From the NCBI GenBank assembly GCA_965238045.1, contig CBDEGU010000011.1, positions 310,001 to 374,000 on the forward strand: DNA of 64,000 bases, given 5' to 3'. Numbering within the stretch: the stretch's first letter is position 1; each line of letters begins with the position of its first letter. Source of the DNA: CBDEGU01 sp965238045. Lineage in GTDB: Bacteria > Acidobacteriota > Terriglobia > Bryobacterales > UBA6623. This document shows positions 1-9,070 of this stretch, piece by piece. The translations under genes and the position numbers were made by a program. The notes under the pieces are model-generated. The model saw only the letters and a list, made by a program, of their open reading frames with translations, had not been told where the DNA came from and did no database searches.

Positions 1-138
1 TTGCGTACTGGTAGTTTGCCAAACGGCGATGGTGGACGTCAGCGACACCGCCAGTACGATCCAGGGGGCCAGGGACCTTTTCGCTCTCCGCCTTCCCGGA
101 GGGAGCTTGATTTCGGATCTCTTGACGAGGTCTGACAT
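1..138 (-). CDS. N-terminus of a membrane-anchored protein, cut by window edge
   Basis: An open frame starts at the ATG at 136-138 and runs off the left edge with 46 codons visible. The first 26 residues are polar and rich in Arg and Lys, and are followed by a hydrophobic stretch (PWIVLAVSLTSTIAVW) that looks like one membrane helix with an inside-positive N-terminus. Such a start fits a membrane-bound sensor (for example a CHASE-type kinase) or another single-pass protein, but nothing visible identifies it. There is no clear Shine-Dalgarno. A perfect 20-bp palindrome lies 22 bp upstream. The helix is seen directly; that this is a real gene is inferred. Confidence 0.45.
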   Translation of the reverse strand, partial: MSDLVKRSEIKLPPGRRRAKRSLAPWIVLAVSLTSTIAVWQTTSTQ

Positions 139-160
139 TCCGGTACGACACCCAACAGCA

Positions 161-180
161 CGGCGGATTCGAATCCGCCG
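161..180. repeat. Perfect 20-bp palindrome
   Basis: CGGCGGATTC is followed at once by its exact reverse complement. It sits upstream of the reverse-strand start at 138 and could be an operator or a hairpin. The core resembles a tRNA T-loop, but no tRNA folds around it. Confidence 0.5.
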
Positions 181-427
181 AAGCATTCCGGCAGCCGACT
201 AATAGGCGGTCCAGGAGCGCCGCGCACCTCGGTAAGCTCCTCTGTCCGGGGGACCAGACAGAACTCAGCCCGATCCAGCGCCATATCAAAAAGACGCTGA
301 TAGCCTGCTAAGGGTTACATCTTAGCACCGATCTGAGGTTCCCGCTACCCAAAATCAGCTTTAGTACCGTGGCTCGGCCCAGTACTCCCATATCCCGCGC
401 TGGTCCCCTGAGTCGGCAAGCAGAAAT

Positions 428-1534
428 TCATACAGGAATTTCGTGCCACGGCTGACCCTGGGAGGCGGCGACCGGGTGACTCGTGATCATTCCCTGATAA
501 GTATTGACACCGAATCGCAGGGCCGGACTGGCGGAAATCGCTTCTTCCACGGTTCGCCCGGCGAGTTGCTGCAAATAAGGCAAGGTGGCATTGGTCAGCG
601 CCATGGTGGAAGTGTTGGGAACCAGAGCCGGCACGTTCGGCACGCAGTATTGGAGCACTCCATCGACTTCAAACACAGGGTCGCTATGAGATGTTGGATG
701 GGAAGTTTCCGCGCAGCCGCCCTGATCGATGGCCAGATCGGCGAAAACACTGCCCTTTTTCATGCCCGAAATCATCTCCCGGCGGATGATCTTCGGCGCC
801 GGCGCCCCGTGAACCAAAACGGCGCCGATGACCAGATCGGCGCGCGTAAGCGCCTCGGCGATGTTCATGGCGTTCGAAGCCAGCGTCACGACCCGGCCCT
901 GGAACAGATCGTCCAGCTCGCGCAACCGCCGCAGGTTCTTGTCGATGACGGTGACCCGGGCGCCGGTCCCCAGGGCAACCCGCGCCGCGTTGGTCCCCAC
1001 GATCCCGCCGCCGATGACCACGACTTCCGCCGGAGGAACGCCGGGAACACCGCCCAGCAAGACCCCGCGACCTTTGTAGAACTTTTCGAGATACTGCGCG
1101 CCGATCTGCACCGAGAGCCGCCCGGCAACTTCGCTCATCGGTTCGAGCAGCGGCAGCGAGCCGTCTTCGGTTTCAACGGTTTCGTAGGCGATGCCGGTTA
1201 CGCGGGCGTCGAGCAACTGCTGGGTCAAGTCCGGCAGAGGCGCCAAGTGGAGATAGGTGAACAGAATCAGACCGGGGCGAAAATAGGCCGTCTCGCTCGG
1301 TTGTGGTTCCTTGACCTTGACGATGATATTGGCCTGAGACCAGACATCCGCGGCGCTGGCGACGAGTCTGGCCCCGGCCGCGGAATACTCGCCGCCGGTG
1401 ATGGAACTGCCCTCTCCGGCGCCCCCTTCCACAATCACTTCGTGGCCGCCGGCACAGAGCGCCTCGACGCCGCTTGGCACCAGGCCGACCCTCGTTTCGC
1501 CATCCTTGACTTCCTTGACCGTGCCGATGACCAT
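428..1534 (-). CDS. ald: Alanine dehydrogenase
   Basis: This 368-residue protein has the usual length of NAD-dependent L-alanine dehydrogenase, which converts L-alanine to pyruvate and ammonia. The family's key residues fall at canonical positions: Arg15 in ETRVGLVP, Lys75 in VKVKEP, His96 in YLHLAP and Asp270 in ADLAIDQGG. The Rossmann motif GGGIVG is at 175-180. GGAGG lies 8 nt before the ATG. Downstream on the same strand is a UxuA-like gene, and 1.4 kb away lies lutABC, whose product is also pyruvate. The C-terminal tail (SQGQPWHEIPV) is not a motif I recognise. Identification is firm. Confidence 0.95.
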   Translation of the reverse strand: MVIGTVKEVKDGETRVGLVPSGVEALCAGGHEVIVEGGAGEGSSITGGEYSAAGARLVASAADVWSQANIIVKVKEPQPSETAYFRPGLILFTYLHLAPLPDLTQQLLDARVTGIAYETVETEDGSLPLLEPMSEVAGRLSVQIGAQYLEKFYKGRGVLLGGVPGVPPAEVVVIGGGIVGTNAARVALGTGARVTVIDKNLRRLRELDDLFQGRVVTLASNAMNIAEALTRADLVIGAVLVHGAPAPKIIRREMISGMKKGSVFADLAIDQGGCAETSHPTSHSDPVFEVDGVLQYCVPNVPALVPNTSTMALTNATLPYLQQLAGRTVEEAISASPALRFGVNTYQGMITSHPVAASQGQPWHEIPV

Positions 1535-1676
1535 GAGGAGCCTCCGCCGGGCGGTCCCGTCCGCGCCCAGGCTTCATTCTCTCATTTCGGCGTTTTGGAC
1601 AAGGAACCAGAGGGCACCCATATTTAGGCGGGTCTGAGCACATCGAGAGGGGCGCAGCGGCCAAAGAAGCGGCCCT

Positions 1677-2759
1677 TCACGCGCGGCCTCGTTCCTCCTT
1701 CGCCATCTCGTAGAGCGCCTTGATGTAGCCGAGGCTGTAGGCCCAGCCGGTCTTGCGATCCCCTACCATCGCCGGAACGTGGTCCGCGATCAGGATCCCA
1801 CGGAAATCGACATCCACCAGCGTGCGCATGAGCTGCTTCATGTCGGTGTAGCCGCCGTCAACGTAGGTTTCGACGAAATCCGGAATCGGCCCGCTGACGT
1901 TGCGGAAGTGAATTTTCCAGAGCTTGTCCATTTTGGCGAACTCGCGGGCGGCATCAAGGACGTTCTTGCCTGTGTGCGCGCCGCCTTCCATCCAGGTCCC
2001 ACAGCAGAGGCAGATGCCAACGTTGGGGCTGTTGGCAATCTCGAAGGCCTTCACGTAGCCGTCAAAGGTGCCAAACATGTGCCGGGGAACACCGCCGAGT
2101 TCCGGGACCGGAGGGTCGTCCGGATGCACGCCGATCCGCTCGCCAGCCTCTTCGGCCACCGGAACGACTTGCTTGATGAAGTATTCCCAGTTCTCCCAAA
2201 GCTCTTGCTTCGAGAACTTGCGGCCGTGCGTGAGCGGGCTTTCGAACACTTCGCCGGCTCAGTAGCCTTTTGCCGTCAACTGGTGGAAGGCCCGTGCGGG
2301 GGCGCCGCCGCGGGTGGTCTCGCGCGGGGAGCTCCATATTCCGTTACCCATGTGGGCGTAAGTCGTGTAGTAGATGCCCGCTTTGCCAAGGTTGCGGATG
2401 TAGCGCTTGTACTCCTCGATCTTCTCGTCGCGTCCCGGCAACCCGAGCGTGACTTCGGGCATGTTGTGGACGCTGCTGTCGCCCATGTTGGCGATCTTCA
2501 GGCCGGCCGCCTCGACGCGGCGCTTGTTCGAGGCAAAGTATTCGTAGGAAGTGCCGCGGCCGCCGATCGAGACGTACTCGACACCCATCTGCTTGGCGAA
2601 GGTCAGATCGTCGTCTTCATACTTGTTGGGGATTTGCAGCGAGATCTTGATGCCAGGGGCCCAGGGGGCAAGCTCTTTGGCCTGAGTCTTCGCGGTTGCG
2701 GCAAAAGAGGCGGCGCCGGCGGCGAGGCGCAGGAGATCACGGCGAGTGAGGGTAGTCAT
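1677..2759 (-). pseudogene. Tat-exported UxuA-like TIM-barrel protein with in-frame TGA
   Basis: The ATG at 2757-2759 (AAGGAT upstream) opens a Tat signal, TRRDLLRLAAGAASFAA, then a xylose-isomerase-like TIM barrel. HPDDPPVPELGG is a hallmark of mannonate dehydratase (UxuA) relatives; CCGTWMEGG, KIHFRNVSGP and ADHVPAM follow. The frame is cut by one TGA at 2259-2261 (codon 167) in the context KGY-stop-AGEVFESPLTHGRK, and continues in the same frame for 193 more codons with no loss of family character. One change, TGG (Trp) to TGA, would explain it. Intact genes in this window end with TGA, so a reassigned code is unlikely. It is a nonsense mutation, a sequence error or, least likely, recoding. 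Substrate unknown. Confidence 0.8.
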
Positions 2760-2847
2760 AACGAGATCCTTTCCATGCGAAGTGTAAGCGGAGCAGGTGC
2801 TCAGAATGCACCTCTCGGCAGCCAAAAGTCAATCTAGGGAAAGACCA

Positions 2848-2898
2848 GGTGTCAAGAGGCAATAGAAATGGCCCCTGGTTCGTAAGAGAGAGTCGTCG
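2848..2898 (-). mobile_element. Solo IS-end segment shared with the 31.1 kb remnant
   Basis: The reverse complement of this stretch matches 31108-31161 closely: both carry CGAACCAGGGG, then CATTTCTATTGCCTC and TGACACC. At 31 kb that sequence is the right end of an ISNCY-type remnant, so this copy looks like a detached element end left between the UxuA-like gene and lutA. Found by direct comparison of the two sites. Confidence 0.55.
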
Positions 2899-2978
2899 CC
2901 GGGCAACGAGAGACACAACACAAGACACGCCGCCAATCCTGCGCTACAATGCTCATGCTGGCCTCATCGGCCGGCCCC

Positions 2979-3704
2979 ATGAGCACACGCGTCTCTCTAT
3001 TTGTCACCTGTCTGGTCGACCAACTCTTTCCGAAAATCGGCCTGGCGATGGCCGGCGTTCTCGAGCGAGTCGGCTATGAGTGCGAGTTCCGCGAGGCCCA
3101 GACCTGCTGCGGACAGCCCGCGCTCAACTCCGGCTTTCCCTCCGAGGCCCGGCAGGTCGCCCGTCATTTTCTTGACACCTTCGGCGACGCGGAATACATC
3201 GTCGTGCCCTCGGGTTCCTGCGCGTCGATGATACGCCATCATTTCTCCGTCCTATTCGAGAAAGAAGCCGAGACGGCCGCCCGCGCCGCGGCGGTCTCGT
3301 CGCGTGTCTATGAGTTTTCCGAGTTCCTGCTCACGGTCGCCCAGCTCGAAGATGTCGGCGCGCGCTTTGACGGTTCGGTCACCTATCACGACTCCTGCCA
3401 CGCCTCGCGCGAGATGAACATCCGGCACCAGCCGCGGAGTCTGCTGCGCAATGTCCGCGGGCTCGAACTCCGGGAAATGGCGCCCGCCGAGGAATGCTGC
3501 GGATTCGGCGGCACCTTCGCGGTCAAATTCGGCGAACTATCGAGCAACATGCTCGACGGCAAGATCCAGTCCATCACCCGTACCGGCGCCGAGGCCGTGG
3601 TGTCGATCGACCCGAGTTGTCTGATGCAGATCGAGGGCGGCTTGCGGCGGCGCGGTCTGCCCATTCGCGCTCTGCATCTGGCCGAGGTGCTGGCTCAAAC
3701 CTGA
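2979..3704 (+). CDS. lutA: Lactate utilization Fe-S oxidoreductase LutA
   Basis: The 241-residue protein has two cysteine-rich CCG domains, with TCCGQPALNSGF near the N-terminus and EECCGFGGTF in the second half, as in LutA/YkgE subunits of the L-lactate oxidizing complex. SLFVTCLVDQLFP at the start is typical of the family, so I chose the ATG at 2979; an in-frame ATG at 2949 would add 10 residues without family character. Neither start has a strong Shine-Dalgarno. lutB begins 2 bp after the stop, so translation is probably coupled. LutABC oxidizes L-lactate to pyruvate at the membrane and feeds electrons to the quinone pool. Confidence 0.93.
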   Translation: MSTRVSLFVTCLVDQLFPKIGLAMAGVLERVGYECEFREAQTCCGQPALNSGFPSEARQVARHFLDTFGDAEYIVVPSGSCASMIRHHFSVLFEKEAETAARAAAVSSRVYEFSEFLLTVAQLEDVGARFDGSVTYHDSCHASREMNIRHQPRSLLRNVRGLELREMAPAEECCGFGGTFAVKFGELSSNMLDGKIQSITRTGAEAVVSIDPSCLMQIEGGLRRRGLPIRALHLAEVLAQT

Positions 3705-3706
3705 CG

Positions 3707-5173
3707 ATGTCCGCCGCCTTCGAGCAAAAAATTCACGTCGCGCTCTCGGACATCGCTTTGCAGAGCGCCATCGGGACCGCGACCGCGCGATTCGCCCGGC
3801 AGCGCGAAGATGCGGTCTCGCCCCAGAGGCTGCCCGCCTATCAGGAGTTGCGCGACCAGGCACAGCTGATCAAGCAGCATACGCTCGACAACCTAGACTA
3901 CTATCTCGAATTGCTCGAGACCAAGGTGCGCCAGCACGGCGGCGAAGTCCTCTGGTGCCGGGACGGCGAGGCCGCGGCCGCGGCCGTCGTCTCGATCGCC
4001 CGAGAACATCAGGTACGCCTCGCGGTCAAGGCCAAGTCGATGGTCAGCGAGGAAATTCATCTCAACAAAGCGCTCGAGGCCGCCGGAATCGAGCCGGTCG
4101 AGACCGACCTGGGGGAATACATCGTGCAGCTGGCCGGTGAGCGTCCCTATCACATCGTCGCGCCGGCGCTGCACAAAACCCGCGGCGATGTCGCCCGCCT
4201 GTTCGCCGCCACATTCGGCGTCGAAACCAGCGACGACCCGGCCCAGCTCACGCTGCTGGCACGGCGCTTCTTGCGGGGAAAATTCCTCTCCGCCGGCATG
4301 GGCATCTCGGGAGCGAATTTCTTGGTCGCCGAAAGCGGCGCCGTCGTTCTGGTGGAAAACGAGGGGAACATCCGGCTCACCACCTCGACACCGCGCATTC
4401 ACGTCGCGATCGCGGGCATCGAGAAACTCATTCCGCGCGCCGCCGACCTCGCCGTGTTTCTTATACTGCTCGGCCGCAGCGGTTCGGGACAGCCGATCAC
4501 CAGCTATACTTCGTTCCTCTCAGGCCCGCGCCGCGAAGGCGAGCGCAACGGACCAGAAAAGTTCTACCTCCTGCTGCTTGATAACGGCCGCTCGCGCGTG
4601 CTGGCCGACGAGGAGAAACGCCAGACGCTGCATTGCATTCGCTGCGGCGCCTGCGCGAATGTGTGTCCGGTGTATCGCCGCATCGGCGGCCACGCCTATC
4701 CGGGAACCTATTCCGGGCCGATCGGCGCCATCTTGACACCGCAGTTCCTGGGTCCGGGGCATGAGCCCGGCCTGCCGTTCGCTTCCAGTCTCTGCGGAGC
4801 TTGCGCCGAAGTCTGCCCGGTCAAGATCGACATCCCGGCCATGCTGCTGGCGTTGCGGCGCGAGGTCAAGCGCGGGGAGGGCCGCGAGAACCAGCTGCTT
4901 CCCGAGCGGCTGGCCTTCCGCGCCTGGAGCTGGGTCATGCGGCATCCCTGGGTGTTCGAGCGCGGGGGGATGCTCGCGCAGACCCTGCTGCCTTCGCCGG
5001 CGACCGGCTCCTGGCTCCGCTCACTGCCCGGACCGCTGCGGGCATGGACCGATACGCGCGATTTCCCGCCGCCCGCCGAGAAGAGTTTCCGCCAGCTATG
5101 GCGGGCACGGAAACGACCGGCGCCGCGACAACAGACCGCAACAACAGACACCGCGGCAAAAAGAAGGAGATGA
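3707..5173 (+). CDS. lutB: Lactate utilization iron-sulfur protein LutB
   Basis: This 488-residue protein is the LutB/YkgF subunit. The N-terminal two thirds is the LUD domain, with GMGISGANFLVAESG and VALVENEGN-like text (VVLVENEGN). Two ferredoxin-type clusters follow: CIRCGACANVCPVYRRIGG and CGACAEVCPVKIDIP. The ATG at 3707 follows the lutA stop by 2 bp. In-frame codons upstream belong to the lutA shadow and have no family match. The C-terminal tail is Arg and Ala rich and seems dispensable. It should carry electrons between the LutA and LutC partners during lactate oxidation. Confidence 0.94.
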   Translation: MSAAFEQKIHVALSDIALQSAIGTATARFARQREDAVSPQRLPAYQELRDQAQLIKQHTLDNLDYYLELLETKVRQHGGEVLWCRDGEAAAAAVVSIAREHQVRLAVKAKSMVSEEIHLNKALEAAGIEPVETDLGEYIVQLAGERPYHIVAPALHKTRGDVARLFAATFGVETSDDPAQLTLLARRFLRGKFLSAGMGISGANFLVAESGAVVLVENEGNIRLTTSTPRIHVAIAGIEKLIPRAADLAVFLILLGRSGSGQPITSYTSFLSGPRREGERNGPEKFYLLLLDNGRSRVLADEEKRQTLHCIRCGACANVCPVYRRIGGHAYPGTYSGPIGAILTPQFLGPGHEPGLPFASSLCGACAEVCPVKIDIPAMLLALRREVKRGEGRENQLLPERLAFRAWSWVMRHPWVFERGGMLAQTLLPSPATGSWLRSLPGPLRAWTDTRDFPPPAEKSFRQLWRARKRPAPRQQTATTDTAAKRRR

Positions 5174-5239
5174 GCCAGCCCCGGCCCGGCCGCTCGCGGC
5201 TCGCACCCAGCTCTAGGCCGTTTGGCACGAATCCATTCC

Positions 5240-5866
5240 ATGCCCGACCGTGAACACGTCCTCAACAAAGTCCGCTCCGCGCTCGGACGCCATGCCGGGC
5301 AAGCGCCCGCGCCGCCGCCGACCCCGCGTCTGGTGATCCCCGAGATGAGCGCCGCCGAGCGCCTCCGAGCGCTGGAGGAAAATTTCCAGGGCCGGCTCGT
5401 TCACGCCGCATCGAAAGACGAGGCCCGCGACTGGGTAGCCTCGGCTCAGCAAGGGCGCTCGGCGATCGTCTCCAGCGACCCGCTCCTGGAAGAACTCGGC
5501 ATCCATTCCCTGCCCGGCGTTCATTCGGCCATCACCGACAGCGCTGAGATTCGCCGGCTCTGCTCGCAAGTCGACCTGGGCATCACCTCGGCCAGTTACG
5601 CGCTGGCCGACCCGGGCGCGCTGGTCATGCTGTCCTCGGCGCGCGAAGACCGTCTCATGTCGCTGCTGCCACCCAGCCACATCGTCCTGCTGCCGGCCGA
5701 GCGCATTCTCACCGGACTCGATGAACTGTTCACGATTCTGCCCGACCCCGCCGCCGAGACCAGTTCGATGGTGCTGATCGGAGGCCCCAGTCGCACGGGC
5801 GACATCGAGATGACTCTGACCGTGGGCGTCCACGGCCCCAAGCAAGTCACGGTCGTGGTCTTTTAA
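5240..5866 (+). CDS. lutC: Lactate utilization protein LutC
   Basis: This is the third LUD-family subunit (208 residues from the ATG at 5240). Recognisable text includes LGITSASYALADPGALV, SLLPPSHIVLLP and the C-terminal signature GGPSRTGDIEMTLTVGVHGPK. The start MPDREHVLNKVRSALGR is typical; an upstream TTG at 5222 is less likely. The gap from lutB is 66 bp, so lutABC forms one operon. Its stop lies 44 bp before a MITE-like element that could end the transcript. Confidence 0.92.
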   Translation: MPDREHVLNKVRSALGRHAGQAPAPPPTPRLVIPEMSAAERLRALEENFQGRLVHAASKDEARDWVASAQQGRSAIVSSDPLLEELGIHSLPGVHSAITDSAEIRRLCSQVDLGITSASYALADPGALVMLSSAREDRLMSLLPPSHIVLLPAERILTGLDELFTILPDPAAETSSMVLIGGPSRTGDIEMTLTVGVHGPKQVTVVVF

Positions 5867-5909
5867 GGATCTTTCGCTCCCAAAATCCGGAAATCAAATC
5901 CACCATCGT

Positions 5910-6091
5910 TAGCCCGCTTTTCTCACCACGTGGCGAAGCGAAGTGCGTGAGAGGCCCGTCAGTACGAGGCGCGCGCCGCTTGACGAGCGCAGGCGTATTT
6001 GACTGTACGTTGAGCACGGCGAGCAAGCGCAACGAAGTAATGGCGGTCCTATCGCGTACTTCGGTCGCCAGGTGGTGAGAAATGCGGGCTA
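5910..6091. mobile_element. MITE-like element, copy A (182 bp)
   Basis: The ends are 27-bp inverted repeats with only two mismatches. The left one begins TAGCCCGCTTTTCTCACCAC; the right one, reverse complemented, begins TAGCCCGCATTTCTCACCAC. Both ends carry TA, the target duplicated by IS630/Tc1-type elements. No gene fits inside. A second, longer copy in opposite orientation lies at 57242-57518. Ends and second copy are seen directly; mobility is inferred. The rest of the 5867-6166 gap holds nothing else recognisable. Confidence 0.75.
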
Positions 6092-6166
6092 GGATGGCCC
6101 CACCGCGCGGATCACCGGCAGCACCCCGGCTCACAACCGCTTTGCCCCCCCCCCGGGGCAAATCTC

Positions 6167-8857
6167 TCACAGGCTATCGAGCGTTGCTTGCATGCGTTTG
6201 ATCTGGGATTCGTAGTCGGCGAGTTTCGTTCGGATCGACTCGACCACATGAGGTGGCGCTTTCGCGACAAACTCTTCGTTGGCAAGCTGGCGCCGAGAAC
6301 CATTGCGCGCTTTTTCAAGTGGCTTGAGCTGTTTGACAAGACGGCCTCGCAAGATCTCAGTTTCAGCCGCCGGCAGGTGCAGCACGAGGTCGAAGTCGCT
6401 GCTGTGATGCATGGCCTTGCCCCCGTGAGCGTCGCCGTGCACGCCCCCGTGCATAGCGCCGGGCTCGATTTTCATGTTGACGTTCGCCAGACGCCGCAGG
6501 GCCTCGGCTTGCGCGGTCACCACCGCGGCCGCGTCGTGGTCATGGGCATAGAGGGTGGCGTCGAGCCGCGTTTTGGGAGCCACGCTCATCTCCACCCGCA
6601 GTTTGCGAACGGCGGAAATGACCTCTTGCAACACGGCCATTTGGCGTTCCGCTTCGGGATCGGCGAGATCTTCGCGATACGCGGGGTATGCCGCCAGGGC
6701 GACCGACTTCGGGCGGCTGGCTTGATTCGACGTAACACGCTGCCACAGTTCCTCGGTGATGAAAGGCATCACCGGATGCAGCAGGCGCAGAGCGCGTTCC
6801 AGCGCCGCCAGCATGTTCCGCCACTGGGGAGTGAGTCCCGAATCGTCCTCGAACGAGAGCTTCTTCAGCTCGATGTACCAGTCGCAGAACTCACCCCAGA
6901 AGAAGTGATACAGCACGTTGGCGGCGTCGTGATAACGGAAGCGTTCGAGGTGTTCGCTGACTTGCCGCGCCACGGCATTGAGCCTGGAAAAGATCCAGCG
7001 GTCTTCGAGCGGCACGGCCGCGGGCGTCCCGATCGCTTGCGGCCGGTAGGCGTCCGGGTTGTCCGGCGTCCAGGGCTCGGCCCCGGACCGCTCCAGACTC
7101 ATGAAAACGAAACGAGCGGCGTTCCAAATCTTGTTGGCAAACGTGCGCGCGCCGCCAATGCGCTCTTCCGATAGCACGACGTCCGAGCCCTGTCCGGCGG
7201 CGGCGACCAGGGCAAAACGCACGGCGTCGGTTCCGTACTTCTCGGTCACTTCAATCGGGTCAATCACATTGCCCTTGGTCTTCGACATCTTCTGCTTGTC
7301 GGCGTCCCGCACCAGTCCGTGAATGTAGACCTGACGAAACGGAACCTCGCCCGTCATCTCGATGCCGAGCATGATCATGCGGGCGACCCAGAAGAAGAGA
7401 ATATCGAAGCCGGTGTTGAGCAGCGCGGTGGGGTAGAACGTCTTGAGATCCCGGGACTCGCCGGGCCACCCCATCGTGGAGAAGGGCCACAGTCCCGAGC
7501 TGAACCAGGTGTCGAGGACATCGGGGTCCTGTGTAATGTTACTTCCGGCGCAGTGCGAGCACGAATCCGGATCTTCTCGGGCCACCGTCACTTGGCCGCA
7601 ATCCCGGCAGTGCCAGGCAGGAATGCGATGGCCCCACCAAAGCTGACGCGAGATGCACCAATCGCGGATGTTGTGCATCCACTCAAAATAGTTGCGCCGC
7701 CACTGCTCGGGGATGATCTCGATGCGTCCGCTCTCAACCGCTTCGATCGCCTTCTTCGCCAGCGGTTTCGTGGTGACGAACCATTGCGTTGAAACCCGGG
7801 GTTCGGCGATGGTCTTGCAGCGCTGGCAACGACCCACGCTGTGGGCGTGATCTTCGATCTTTTCGATGAGCCCTTGCTCTTCGAGACGGGCGACGATCTG
7901 TTTGCGGGCCTCGAAACGGTCGAGCCCGGCGAACTCGCCGGCGTTTTCCGTCATCCGCGCGCGTTCATCCAGTACGGTGATGAACTCGAGACCGTGCCGT
8001 TTGCCTGCCGCGAAATCATTCGGATCGTGGGCCGGTGTGACCTTGACGACGCCGCTACCGAACTCCGGATCGGCGAGTTCGTCGCAGATCACGCGGAGTT
8101 CGCGGCCGACCAGCGGCAAGCGAATGGCCTTGTCCCAAAGGTGCTTGTAGCGCTCGTCGCCGGGGTGGACGGCGACCGCGGTGTCGCCGATCATGGTCTC
8201 GGGACGGGTCGTGGCGACGACAACATATTCGTCCCCGCCGGCAACGGGGTAGCGAATATGCCAGAGATGCCCCTGTTGCTCCTCGTTGATAACTTCTAGA
8301 TCGGAAATCGCGGTCTGGCAACCCGGACACCAGTTGACGAGATATTCCCCGCGAAAGATCAGACCTTTCTCGTACAGGCGCACGAATGCTTCGCGTACGG
8401 CCCGGGAAAGCTCTGGGTCCATCGTAAAATGCTCGCGTGACCAGTCACAGCTCGCGCCGATACGCTTGAATTGTCCGATGATCGTGCCACCGTACTTCTT
8501 CTTCCAGGCCCAAACGTGTTCGAGGAACTTCTCGCGCCCGATCTCGCGCCGCTCGATCCCCTGTTCGCGAAGATGGCGTTCGACGAGCATTTGCGTGGCG
8601 ATGCCGGCGTGGTCGGTGCCGGGCAGCCAGAGCACGTTGTGTCCCTGCATCCGCCGCCAGCGCATGCTGATATCGGTCTGCGCGATTTCATACATGTGTC
8701 CCAGGTGGAGCGCGCCGGTCACATTGGTCGGAGGCACCACCAGCGAATAGGGTGGTTTGTCGCTCTCGTTCGAGGCGGCAAAGAGTTCTTCCTCTACCCA
8801 CCATTGCGCCCAGTGGGGTTCAAATCGGCTCGGTTCGTAGACTTTATCTAATTGCAT
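6167..8857 (-). CDS. valS: Valine--tRNA ligase
   Basis: This 896-residue class I synthetase charges tRNA-Val. The HIGH-type motif is in TNVTGALHLGHMYEIAQTD near residue 50, and the KMSKS-type loop reads KMSKTKGN. The editing domain contains TTRPETMIGDTAVAVHP, and ARMIMLGIEMTG lies before the KMSKS loop. The C-terminus has the ValS coiled coil (EKARNGSRRQLANEEFVAKAPPHVVE). The start MQLDKVYEPSRFEPHWAQWW is typical; the upstream sequence is AT-rich with no good Shine-Dalgarno. The length is normal and all essential blocks are present. Confidence 0.97.
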   Translation of the reverse strand: MQLDKVYEPSRFEPHWAQWWVEEELFAASNESDKPPYSLVVPPTNVTGALHLGHMYEIAQTDISMRWRRMQGHNVLWLPGTDHAGIATQMLVERHLREQGIERREIGREKFLEHVWAWKKKYGGTIIGQFKRIGASCDWSREHFTMDPELSRAVREAFVRLYEKGLIFRGEYLVNWCPGCQTAISDLEVINEEQQGHLWHIRYPVAGGDEYVVVATTRPETMIGDTAVAVHPGDERYKHLWDKAIRLPLVGRELRVICDELADPEFGSGVVKVTPAHDPNDFAAGKRHGLEFITVLDERARMTENAGEFAGLDRFEARKQIVARLEEQGLIEKIEDHAHSVGRCQRCKTIAEPRVSTQWFVTTKPLAKKAIEAVESGRIEIIPEQWRRNYFEWMHNIRDWCISRQLWWGHRIPAWHCRDCGQVTVAREDPDSCSHCAGSNITQDPDVLDTWFSSGLWPFSTMGWPGESRDLKTFYPTALLNTGFDILFFWVARMIMLGIEMTGEVPFRQVYIHGLVRDADKQKMSKTKGNVIDPIEVTEKYGTDAVRFALVAAAGQGSDVVLSEERIGGARTFANKIWNAARFVFMSLERSGAEPWTPDNPDAYRPQAIGTPAAVPLEDRWIFSRLNAVARQVSEHLERFRYHDAANVLYHFFWGEFCDWYIELKKLSFEDDSGLTPQWRNMLAALERALRLLHPVMPFITEELWQRVTSNQASRPKSVALAAYPAYREDLADPEAERQMAVLQEVISAVRKLRVEMSVAPKTRLDATLYAHDHDAAAVVTAQAEALRRLANVNMKIEPGAMHGGVHGDAHGGKAMHHSSDFDLVLHLPAAETEILRGRLVKQLKPLEKARNGSRRQLANEEFVAKAPPHVVESIRTKLADYESQIKRMQATLDSL

Positions 8858-9070
8858 GGAAATAAAGAACGGAAGGAAAAAGCTAACGACGTGCGCCCCT
8901 GACGCATGCGCCCGGCGGGCTGCGCGTCACCGAGTGAAGACGGAGGGTTGCAACCTCGAATATAGCATTCGCACGTGAGCGGACCGTTCGAAGCCCCCGG
9001 GTCGGCGCCGGCGGCTCTCGTCAGCCTCAGGGGGTTCTCGTTGTGTTCTGGCGAGGCCCTGGTATACCGC

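Noticed and set aside
150..250. tRNA-like T-arm (GGATTCGAATCC)
   Set aside because: The 53-61 pair would be A-C, no 7-bp acceptor stem or anticodon arm can be placed on either strand, and the motif is a simple palindrome.
5847..6170. 107-codon reverse-strand frame across MITE copy A
   Set aside because: Its similarity to a frame across copy B comes from the shared DNA element; the copies differ by indels that are not multiples of three, so a protein is not conserved.
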